A stretch of 64,000 nt of DNA. Origin: Synanceia verrucosa (Eukaryota > Chordata > Actinopteri > Perciformes > Synanceiidae). The notes beneath the pieces are model-generated. The model made no database searches. It was not told where the DNA came from and was given only the letters and a program-made list of their open reading frames with translations. Position numbers and translations under genes: made by a program. Location: the NCBI GenBank assembly GCA_029721515.1, contig CM056550.1:28984619-29048618 (forward strand), written 5' to 3'. Positions 38,101 to 49,900 of this stretch are shown here, piece after piece. Position 1 is the stretch's first letter; every line of letters begins with the position of its first letter.

Positions 38101-38576
38101 ATATGGAATACAATTCTTTTTTCATATATATGTCAAAACAAGACAAAACAGATACAATATTGTGACAGACAGACAGAACAAAAGAATGAAACAAAATGTA
38201 GGTACAAGCCCAGACAGTAAATGACTCCAAACAAAACAATCAAACAACCAAAAATAGCTAAATAACTAAATAAATTAAGTAACAAATTAATGAATAAATG
38301 AAATGAATAAATACAACAACAATCACTCACCCATACCCACCCAGACTCAATTCAGCTGGCGTATGATAAAGATATTAACGGTACATTGTGGTGAAATAAT
38401 GTTCAGGCAACAACTGACATTCTGTAAAATAAGAAATAAAAGGTCACATTTCTTAAAGATCAGCTCAGTTAACCTCCACAGGGTGTATTTAATTTTCAGT
38501 TTTACAAAAAACATGGTTGTCTGAAGCCACTGAGTTGCCGAAGCCACCAACAGACTTCCAATGCAGCAGAAGACTA

Positions 38577-38860
38577 TTAGATTAGATTAGATCCAACTTT
38601 ATTGTCTTTACACGTCACAAGCACAAGGTATTGACATGCAGCTTGCATCCATCTAAGTGCAACAAAAGCAGTAATAAAGAAATGATAATATACAATATGT
38701 CGGAGTGTAGGTTATGGGGTTATATTTAAGTATTTACAGCATATACAGAGTACATATTATGTAATACATAACATAACATATAACACTGTATATACAGATA
38801 GTGCCAATATGCAATTGAATGTAACAATAGTGCAATGATATTTTTATAATTAGTGCAAAC
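38577..38860. mobile_element. LINE 3'-tail-like fragment
   Basis: It starts with ATTAGATTAGATTAGATCC and continues with AACTTTATTGTCTTTACACG and CACAAGCACAAGGTATTG. Downstream motifs TACAATATG and AGTGCAATGATATT are also typical of these teleost repeats. Confidence 0.55.
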
Positions 38861-39073
38861 AGACACTGCAGCCACCTCATCCTTTCTTTGTTTGGTTTGT
38901 TGCTCCAGCCATTTTCACTCATCCACACACTACAAACAGGACTGATACTTCTCCTACTTACACACTCCACTGCTGAATTTACATGTTGTTCATTTAAGTT
39001 CAATAAACTTGGCCTCCCTTTTTTTTTTTTAACCAGCCTTGAGCCAGGCGGTAACAGCAGGAAACCCACCCAG

Positions 39074-39090
39074 CCACAAGGGGGCGCTGA
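39074..39090 (+). promoter_or_regulatory. CTCF-like motif
   Basis: CCACAAGGGGGCGCTGA matches the vertebrate CTCF core (CCASYAGRKGGCGC-type) at nearly every informative position. It lies between the gene-poor stretch and the first putative exon of the LITAF-like gene. Occupancy cannot be judged from sequence. Confidence 0.5.
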
Positions 39091-39464
39091 TGCACTTTAT
39101 GGCGGAAGGAGAGGTTCTCAGCTGGGCTGGATAGGAAATGATCAGCAGGTGATGGAGATCAATCAGTGCACGAGACGCAGGGTGGGGGCTGACAGCAGGT
39201 GAAGCTGAGGTGAGGTGATGGAGGTGAGTTTAGTTAGGTGGACTTTAGTTAAAGTTTGAGTCTGGGCCGTTTAGGTGGAAAAAGTACAGAAGTTTCTAGA
39301 AGAGACTCAACTTGTCAGTGAGAGCTACTTCAGGTGCTGCAGGCCAGCTAGAGGCAGGTGTGGACACTTAGCATGAAGCTAATGCTAAGCACTGTCCACT
39401 GAGGACAGCCTGTTTCAGTCATTCAGAGGACTGTTGGGACTGATATAACCTGGAGGAGACAACC

Positions 39465-39612
39465 ATGAGGAGGAGTGGATCTCTGGAGACTGACAGGAAG
39501 ACATGGAGTGACAGGAGAGACACTCTGTGCGGCTTCAGCAGCGTCATCAGCCTCTCTGGGAGCAGTACTACCAGGATGATGGTGTCCATGATGTCCTCAG
39601 CTTCTGCTTCTG
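39465..39612 (+). CDS. Possible alternative first coding exon of the LITAF-like gene
   Basis: An ATG opens 49 codons (MRRSGSLETDRKTWSDRRDT, later a Ser-rich SSASAS) to a good donor (tctg then gtgagt) in phase 1. That phase joins in frame to exon 42891-43010 but not to exon 40919-41141, which has its own ATG immediately after its acceptor. It could be an alternative first exon spliced past the next exon, or a 5'UTR exon whose ATG is an upstream ORF. Another 5'UTR donor candidate (atggag then gtgagt) lies near 39231. Confidence 0.35.
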
Positions 39613-39709
39613 GTGAGTGCACGTTATTCATTATTCCTGGTTACAGCTCTGATATGTCTTGATTTATATATGGTGAGGCGAGGGAGGTTTGAAATATTGC
39701 AATATTTGC

Positions 39710-39740
<31 letters not shown>

Positions 39741-40918
39741 AATGGATGTCTGTAGAGACGTTTCCCAGACAATGATGGTTTTCTTCATTGTATACCAGCA
39801 ACAAAAATAAACTGTTCACACAAAGCTGACAGTTCATAAGTACAAAGAAAAACAATATTAAGATATAAAACACTATAAAATCAGATTCAACCAGAGTTGA
39901 AATCTTATGAATTTTCATGTTTAATAATCACAACTTAATAAATTACGAAGAGATAAACATGCTTTTTTTATTATTTGAATTTGACATCCCAAAACCTACC
40001 TAATCTTCCTTATAAAGGCTGTGTCAGATTAGATTAACAGTGGGCTGTCCTCACTTTTTAATTCAAATATCATTTAATCCTTATTGGTGCACCAAAGTAC
40101 GTGACGTCATGTTTTTCTACCTGATGATTGAAAAAAATATTTTTGCTGTAGAGAACGGCACAAACTGTCCTTGTACTTCTGAGAGAAATTAACATACATA
40201 ATTATTCAACCAAAGCTGTGATTCATAAATACTTAGAATAAATAATGTGGAGTTGAGCTGATCTGGACTTTGATCCTTTAGTTGAGGTCAGCTCACCTTC
40301 CTGCTGCACTATGTCACATTTTTAACAGCATAGTGGAAACAGCCAGTCCGTCTAACAAAAAAATATGATCAGCTATGTCAAAAAAAATAAGACAAGAGGA
40401 ACGTATCAACCACATAAAGATGGAATAAAAATAAACCTGCTCAAATATGTCATATTTTCCACGGCACCAAAGGAAGAGTCATCTATTGTCCACGTGTCTA
40501 ACATAACTGCAGTCGTCTCAGTCATGCCAGCTACTGTCCATTGTCCTACCTTTGCTCCCCAGGCTCAAAACATTTGCATGTTTTAACATCTCATCTGTTT
40601 GTGCAAACTGTTCATTTACTTATGAGCCACATTCAGTGATGCTGGTGTTAAAGCTGCTTTCACTGTCATGAGCCAGAGCTGGCCAGGTGATAGTATTTTA
40701 CTCTAATTCTTTTGTAATTCCCTGGATTTGACTTTTTAGAATAATTTTGAGATTTTCTGAAATGTTGGACATCATCCAGCTTTCTGGAGCCTTGAAACGT
40801 GAACGTGCCTGGATTCAGGTTTTGAACAGCTTGTAGTCTGTGGTTTCCATCCAGTTTGAGGACTCAGCGTGGTTAGAGCTGCTTCAAAAGACACCCAGAT
40901 TCAGGTGTTTAAACTAGG

Positions 40919-43900
40919 ATGCTCCAGGACCAGGTGCTGCTCCAGTCTGTCAGGAAGACCAACAGCATCAGGATGAATACGAATATCAGTTTGGACAAAC
41001 ACCAGCAGGGCGCTGGACTCCCACCTCATGCCCTTGTTTCGTTCCGCATAAAGGAGCTTCACAACAGGCGTCTCATCCTGCTGAGGATGCAGAGCTTCAT
41101 AAAGACGACGGAGGACAATGGAGGCGAGACCACAGAGCAGAGTGAGTACATGTTCTTTTTCATTAGTGTTGTAAGTTCATAGGAGTCAGATGGAAACGAC
41201 TGACTGCTTTAAAGAAGGAAAACACACCTCTTGTTTTCTTACATAAGTAATATCCTTACAATGGGAACCCCAAAGAATGCCCTTTAAATTAATGTCTGGT
41301 AAGTGAAGATCTGTCGCTGAAGGAGGTTTAGAAACAAAAATAAATAATAAAACAAAGGCGATCCTATGACCCTCTGATGAACAAATTCCATGTTGAGTAT
41401 TTACATATTTGCCACAGTGGCACACTTCCAGGGAAACAAAGGCAGTGCCCACATCATGCACATAAAAATTTAACTATGAACACAATTCTGCAAACTGGAG
41501 GCTCATGTACTATACATAGAAATATTAGTTTTCTACGTTACTTTGTCAGCAAAAATACTCCAGACTGCTAAACCCGGAGTGCAGTTTGCTCAAGTAGAAA
41601 TTCAGAAACAACTAACTTGAAATCATGTGACAATCCATTGATAATCCATTTCTTGAGTCTACACAATTGTAGCTTTATTACTTGGAGTATATTTAGTCAT
41701 TAATTAAATATTGAAAATGTGAATTTATGACCAATAACTTAAGTCATGATTCATAAACCATGAATTGTCATAAGTGACACTCTTTACTTTTAATGATGGA
41801 AGTCACCACCCAGTTTTTGAAAACTTCATTTGACACGACTTGGCATAAATCGTTTTCTATGTCTCCGTGTGCAGCGAGTCGCTGTGCCCCTTTTTCACCC
41901 CCTCGCTCGTAGCTAGAGGTTCTACTGGCATCACGCCAGTTCAACATGTCTTCTGTCGACAGTCTTTTCTTTCTTTGAAGTTTCTTCATGGAGGCTGAAG
42001 TCATTTCTGCAGCCTGCGTCTGGGTAGAGGAGCTGCCTCACACTTAAGTTCAGGAGGAGAGATGGTCTGGATGCAGGATTCAGTCTTTAGGCTGTCTCAT
42101 CATGGTATGAGGCGTTGGGCCTGTGGTCCCCATCCTGACAGCACAGCAGCACGTCTCTGTCTTTGGGTCTCTCCAGTGTGCGGAGAGAGGGAAAGTAAAT
42201 GCAGAGGAGCCGTGAAGAGAAGCACGTCAGTCTGTCTGAAGTTTCTTTCTTTCTTTTACTTCTTCATCTTCAGTTCAGTTCATTATTTTTGTCACTCAAT
42301 TCTTTTTCCTGGAATTGTGGCCACAGACACTCATTTAAAAATACTGCAAACATGTAATACTGTAATATGTTCTTCATTGGGTCAAAGGCTCACCATTGTG
42401 TTACCTCACTTTGCGTTAAAGATTTAACTGTCATTTATTTATATGAACTTGAGATTATTACATTAAGCCATTAAAAGTGTAAAAATAATCAGAAACGTAA
42501 AGCTGCGGCCCTTAAATAATTACAACATATAGTAAAACTTGTTTTATTCTTATATTTTTTTCTGTTAGTAGGTAATTTTGTTTTTTGACAACCAATGCAT
42601 TTTAGCCAGCAAGCTAACATCAACAAAGTTACCAACAGTCCAGGAGCTAGCCAGTGTTTGTTTCATACTCATTAGCAAATGGGATGTATTTCATAGAATA
42701 AATGATTGAATGTGTGTCAAGACTGAATTAATACAAATACTATGGATCAAAAATTGCAATCAATTGTCAGATCTGGGGCTCCAAGAACTGCTGCAGTAAT
42801 AAAAAAAAATGTCTAGCATGTAGCAGTAGCATGCTACTGTTATTACTGTTACAGCTTTGTAACCATCCTCTCCCTGTGTGATGTCATCAGTGACCTGTGA
42901 GGACAACAACCTGTGTGAGCTGGAGGCCATCCACAAGGAGCTGGAAGAGCTGCTGGCTTTAAGGGGAGAGCTGGAGAAGAAAGGAGAATGCTCCAAACTC
43001 AAAGAAAAAGGTTTGACTCATTGGAGTTTAAAATTCAGTTTTTCCATCAGCGGAAAATAAACAATACAACCATTTTAAAGCAACTCTAAGCAAGTTAACA
43101 TAGCTCAGTAATGGCACCCTGCCTCCCGAGAAAAGAACCTTTTCTTACATTTTTACAGATGTTGCTGAATGCAGCTGTAATGTCACTGATGTTTTAAATC
43201 AGGTCAACAGGATGTCTGTCCCTCTTACAAATCTGAGACACCCCGTGGAGGGATCTACATACTACCGCCTCCCCAGCTGATGCAGGACAACGTTACGCTG
43301 GAGCGGAGAGCCAAACCCAGACCTGTGACTCAAAGACCAACTGGCCCAGTTGTTCCAGGTACGTCACCCAAACATGTAACGGTCTCAACAACATACTACA
43401 CTATGACCTTTGTTTATGACAGTCATTTGTGACATAATATACCATGGCTTTTTTATGGCATACAATATGGTATTTTATGAATTTGCATGACAAACTACTG
43501 TAGTAGTTTAGAATATGGAATACTGTGACATTTTTTTTCGACTTTTGAGTGGCATACCACGCTATGACATTCCTATGGCTCCATAATTATAGCATGTTGA
43601 AAATTGTCAAAAAAAGTCAAACTATAGCATGCCACAAAAAATTAAAATTTTTAAAATATCAAATATCTCATCAGAAAGACTTATTATAGTGTGTTGAATG
43701 ATTTCATAGCATAATATGTTGAATAAAGTTGCCAAAAAAGCCATACTATAGCATGCCAAAAAAAGTAAAAGCATAAAATATCAAAAAATGTCATCAGAAA
43801 GACGTATTATAGTGTGTTGAATGATTTCATAGCACAATATGTTGAATAAAGTTGCAAAAAAACATACTATAGCATGCCAAAAAAGTAAAAAAAAAATATT

Positions 43901-46900
43901 AAAAAGTGTCATCAGAAAGACTTATTATAGTGTGTTGAATGATTTCATAGCACAATATGTTGAATAAAGTTGCAAAAAAACATACTATAGCATGCCAAAA
44001 AAGTAAAAAAAAAATATTAAAAAATGTCATCAGAAAGACTTATTATAGTGTGTTGAATGATTTCATAGCACAATATGTTGAATAAAGTTGCAAAAAAGCC
44101 ATACTATAGCATGCCAAAAAAATAAATAAAATACAATATCTAAAAATGTCATCAGAAAGATTTATTATAGTGTGTTGAATGAGTTCATAGCACAATATGT
44201 TGAATAAAGTTGCAAAAAAGCCATACTATAGCATGCCAAAAAAGTAACAAAAAATAAAATATCAAATATCTCATCAGAAAGACTTATTATAGTGTGTTGA
44301 ATGATTTCATAGCACAATATGTTGAATAAAGTTGCAAAAAAGCCATACTATAGCATGCCAAAAAAATAAATAAAATACAATATCTAAAAATGTCATCAGA
44401 AAGATTTATTATAGTGTGTTGAATGAGTTCATAGGCAATATGTTGAATAGAATTGCAAAAAAGCCATACTATAGCATGACAAAAAAGTTTTAAAAAAATC
44501 CAAAAATTTCAGAAGAAAGACTTATTATAGTGTGTTGAATGATTTCATAGCACAATATGTTGAATAAAGTTGCAAAAAAAAGCCATACTATAGCATGCCA
44601 AAAAAATTAACAAAAAATAAAATATCAAAAAATGTCATCAGAAAGACTTATTATAGTGTGTTGAATGATTTCATAGCATAATATGTTGAATAAAGTAGCA
44701 AAAAAGCCATACTATAGCATGCCAAAAAAGTAAAAAATAAAATATCAAAAAATGTCATCAGAAAGACTTATTATAGTGTGTTGAATGATTTCATAGCACA
44801 GTATGTTGAATAAAGTTGCAAAAAAAAGCCATACTATAGCATGCCAAAAAAGTAACAAAAAATAAAATATCAAAAATGTCATCAGAAAGACTTATTATAG
44901 TGTGTTGAATGATTTCATAGCATAATATGTTGAATAAATTTTCCAAAAAAGCCATACTATAGCATGCCAAAAAAATTAACAAAAAATAAAATATTAAAAA
45001 ATGTCATCAGAAAGACTTATTATAGTGTGTTGAATGAGTTCATAGCATAATATGTTGAATAAAGTTGCCAAAAAAGCCATACTATAGCATGCCAAAAAAA
45101 GTAAAATATCAAAAAATGTCATCAGAAAGACTTATTATAGTGTGTTGAATGATTTCATAGCACAATATGTTGAATAAAGTTGCAAAAAAAAAGCCATACT
45201 ATAGCATGCCAAAAAAGTAACAAAAAATAAAATATTAAAAAATGTCATCAGAAAGACTTATTATAGTGTGTTGAATGATTTCATAGCATAATATGTTGAA
45301 TAAATTTTCCAAAAAAGCCATACTATAGCATGCCAAAAAAATTAACAAAAAATAAAATATCAAAAAATGTCATCAGAAAGACTTATTATAGTGTGTTGAA
45401 TGATTTCATAGCATAATATGTTGAATAAATTTTCCAAAAAAGCCATACTATAGCATGCCAAAAAAGTAAAACAAAATAAAATATCAAAATATGTCATCAG
45501 AAAGACTTATTATAGTGTGTTGAATGAGTTCATAGCATAATATGTTGAATAAATTTTCCAAAAAAGCCATACTATAGCATGCCAAAAAAATTAAAAAAAT
45601 AAAATATCAAAAATGTCATCAGAAAGACTTATTATAGTGTGTTGAATGATTTCATAGCACAATATGTTGAATAAAGTTGCAAAAAAAAGCCATACTATAG
45701 CATGCCAAGAAAGTAAAACAAAAAATTAAAATATCGAAAAATGTCATCAGAAAGACTTATTATAGTGTGTTGAATGATTTTCATAGCATAATATGTAGAA
45801 TAAAGTTGCAAAAAAAAGCCATACTATAGCATGCCAAAAAAAGTAACAAAAATAAAATATCAAAAAATGTCATCAGAAAGACTTATTATAGTGTGTTGAA
45901 TGATTTTCATAGCATAATATGTTGAATAAAGTTGCCAAAAAAGCCATACTATAGCATGCCAAAAAAAGTAAAAAAATAAAATATCAAAAAATGTCGTCAG
46001 AAAGACTTATTATAGTGTGTTGAATGAGTTCATAGCACAATATGTTGAATAAAGTTGCAAAAAAGCCATACTATAGCATGCCAAAAAAGTAAAACAAATA
46101 AAATATCAAAATATGTCATCAGAAAGACTTATTATAGTGTGTTGAATGAGTTCATAGCATAATATGTTGAATAAAGTTGCCAAAAAAGCCATAATATAGC
46201 ATGCCAAAAAAGTAAAAAATAAAATATCAAAATATGTCATCAGAAAGACTTATTATAGTGTGTTGAATGATTTCATAGCATAATATGTTGAATAAAGTTG
46301 CAAAAAAGCCATACTATAGCATGCCAAAAAAGTAAAACAAAAAATTAAAATATCGAAATATGTCATCAGAAAGACTTATTATAGTGTGTTGAATGAGTTC
46401 ATAGCATAATATGTTGAATAAATTTTCCAAAAAAGCCATACTATAGCATGCCAAAAAAGTAAAAAAATAAAATATCAAAAATGTCATCAGAAAGACTTAT
46501 TATAGTGTGTTGAATGATTTCATAGCATAATATGTTGAATAAATTTTCCAAAAAAGCCATACTATAGCATGCCAAAAAAATTAAAAAAATAAAATATCAA
46601 AAATGTCATCAGAAAGACTTATTATAGTGTGTTGAATGAGTTCATAGCACAATATGTTGAATAAAGTTGCAAAAAAGCCATACTATAGCATGCCAAAAAA
46701 AAGTAAAAAAATAAAATATCAAAAAATGTCATCAGACTTATTATAGTGTGTTGAATGATTTCATAGCATAATATGTTGAATAAAGTTGCAAAAAAGCCAT
46801 AATATAGCATGCCAAAAAAGTAACAAAAAATAAAATATCAAAAAATGTCATCAGAAAGACTTATTATAGTGTGTTGAATGATTTCATAGCATAATATGTT

Positions 46901-49900
46901 GAATAAATTTTCCAAAAAAGCCATACTATAGCATGCCAAAAAGTAAAACAAAAATTAAAATATCGAAAAATGTCATCAGAAAGACTTATTATAGTGTGTT
47001 GAATGATTTCATAGCATAATATGTTGAATAAATTTTCCAAAAAAGCCATACTATAGCATGCCAAAAAAATTAACAAAAAATAAAATATCAAAAAATGTCA
47101 TCAGAAAGACTTATTATAGTGTGATTAATGATTTCATAGCATAATATGTTGAATAAATTTTCCAAAAAAGCCATACTATAGCATGCCAAAAAAGTAAAAC
47201 AAAATAAAATATCAAAATATGTCATCAGAAAGACTTATTATAGTGTGTTGAATGAGTTCATAGCATAATATGTTGAATAAATTTTCCAAAAAAGCCATAC
47301 TATAGCATGCCAAAAAAGTAAAAAAATAAAATATCAAAAATGTCATCAGAAAGACTTATTATAGTGTGTTGAATGATTTCATAGCACAATATGTTGAATA
47401 AAGTTGCAAAAAAAGCCATACTATAGCATGCCAAAAAAGTAAAACAAAAAATTAAAATATCGAAAAATGTCATCAGAAAGACTTATTATAGTGTGTTGAA
47501 TGATTTCATAGCATAATATGTTGAATAAATTTTCCAAAAAAGCCATACTATAGCATGCCAAAAAAAGTAAAACAAAATAAAATATCAAAATATGTCATCA
47601 GAAAGACTTATTATAGTGTGTTGAATGAGTTCATAGCATAATATGTTGAATAAATTTTCCAAAAAAGCCATACTATAGCATGCCAAGAAAGTAAAACAAA
47701 AAATTAAAATATCGAAAAATGTCATCAGAAAGACTTATTATAGTGTGTTGAATGATTTTCATAGCATAATATGTTGAATAAAGTTGCAAAAAAAGCCATA
47801 CTATAGCATGCCAAAAAAGTAAAACAAATAAAATATCAAAAAATGTCATCAGAAAGACTTATTATAGTGTGTTGAATGAGTTCATAGCATAATATGTTGA
47901 ATAAAGTTGCCAAAAAAGCCATACTATAGCATGCCAAAAAAGTAAAAAAATAAAATATCAAAAATGTCATCAGAAAGACTTATTATAGTGTGTTGAATGA
48001 TTTCATAGCACAATATGTTGAATAAAGTTGCAAAAAAAGCCATACTATAGCATGCCAAAAAAGTAAAACAAAAAATTAAAATATCGAAAAATGTCATCAG
48101 AAAGACTTATTATAGTGTGTTGAATGATTTTCATAGCACAATATGTTGAATAAAGTTGCAAAAAAGCCATACTATAGCATGCCAAAAGAAGTAAAAAAAA
48201 AATAAAAAAAATATCAAAAAATGTCATCAAAAAGACTTATTATAGTGTGTTGAATGATTTCATAGCACAATATGTTGAATAAAGTAGCAAAAAAGCCATA
48301 CTATAGCATGCCAAAAAAGTAACAAAAAATAAAATATCAAAAAATGTCATCAGAAAGACTTATTATAGTGTGTTGAATGATTTCATAGCATAATATGTTG
48401 AATAAAGTTGCAAAAAAGCCATACTATAGCATGCCAAAAAAGTAACAAAAAATAAAATATCAAATATCTCATCAGAAAGACTTATTATAGTGTTGAATGA
48501 TTTCATAGCATAATATGTTGAATAAATTTTCCAAAAAAGCCATACTATAGCATGCCAAAAAAATAAAACAAAATAAAATATCAAAATATGTCATCAGAAA
48601 GACTTATTATAGTGTGTTGAATGATTTCATAGCATAATATGTTGAATAAATTTTCCAAAAAAGCCATACTATAGCATGCCAAAAAAAGTAAAAAAATAAA
48701 ATATCAAAAAATGTCATCAGAAAGACTTATTATAGTGTGTTGAATGATTTCATAGCACAATATGTTGAATAAAGTTGCAAAAAAAGCCATACTATAGCAT
48801 GCCAAAAAAGTAAAACAAAAAATTAAAATATCGAAAAATGTCATCAGAAAGACTTATTATAGTGTGTTGAATGAGTTCATAGCATAATATGTTGAATAAA
48901 GTTGCAAAAAAGCCATACTATAGCATGCCAAAAGAAGTAAAAAAAAAATAAAAAAAATATCAAAAAATGTCATCAAAAAGACTTATTATAGTGTGTTGAA
49001 TGATTTCATAGCACAGTATGTTGAATAAAGTAGCAAAAAAGCCATACTATAGCATGCCAAAAAAGTAACAAAAAATAAAATATCAAAAAATGTCATCAGA
49101 AAGACTTATTATAGTGTGTTGAATGATTTCATAGCACAATATGTTGAATAAAGTAGCAAAAAAGCCATACTATAGCATGCCAAAAAAGTAACAAAAAATA
49201 AAATATCAAATATCTCATCAGAAAGACTTATTATAGTGTGTTGAATGATTTCATAGCATAATATGTTGAATAAAGTTGCAAAAAAGCCATAATATAGCAT
49301 GCCAAAAAAGTAACAAAAAATAAAATATCAAAAAATGTCATCAGAAAGACTTATTATAGTGTGTTGAATGATTTCATAGCATAATATGTTGAATAAATTT
49401 TCCAAAAAAGCCATACTATAGCATGCCAAAAAAAGTAAAAAAATAAAATATCAAAAAATGTCATCAGAAAGACTTATTATAGTGTGTTGAATGATTTCAT
49501 AGCATAATATGTTGAATAAAGTTGCAAAAAAGCCATACTATAGCATGCCAAAAAAAGTAACAAAAAATAAAATATCAAAAAATGTCATCAGACTTTTTAT
49601 AGTGTGTTGAATGATTTCATAGCATAATATGTTGAATAAAGTTGCAAAAAAGCCATACTATAGCATGCCAAAAGAAGTAAAAAAAATAAAAAAATATCAA
49701 AAAATGTCATCAAAAAGACTTATTATAGTGTGTTGAATGAGTTCATAGCACAATATGTTGAATAAAGTAGCAAAAAAGCCATACTATAGCATGCCAAAAA
49801 AAAAGTAAAAAAATAAAATATCAAAAATGTCATGAGAAAGACTTATTATAGTGTGTTGAATGATTTCATAGCATAATATGTTGAATAAAGTTGCAAAAAA

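Larger units (their letters stand above)
29052..39060. other. 10-kb intergenic stretch without a recognisable gene
   Basis: It lies between the ubald1 3' end and the LITAF-like gene. The longest open frames (29186-29668 and 34397-34813, both minus) have no recognisable domain and no splice context. Content seen: GT/CA runs at 32215-32240, 32382-32400, 32571-32600 and 36257-36314; poly-T at 32838-32862; a (CT)n(CA)n tract at 35068-35122; (GATG)n at 36438-36458; LINE tails; and a degenerate ~21-bp tandem near 31.4 kb. Confidence 0.6.

Noticed and set aside
40365..40586. 73-codon plus-strand ORF tested as a missing exon between the two candidate first exons of the LITAF-like gene
   Set aside because: No convincing acceptor/donor pair in a phase that would link both exons, and the peptide shows no family similarity.
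44791..49300. Several minus-strand ORFs of 60-75 codons (ACYSMAFL.., HTIISLSDDIF..) within the array
   Set aside because: The unit is about 123 bp, a multiple of three, so a chance open frame repeats through successive units. The peptides are copies of each other, with no start or splice context.
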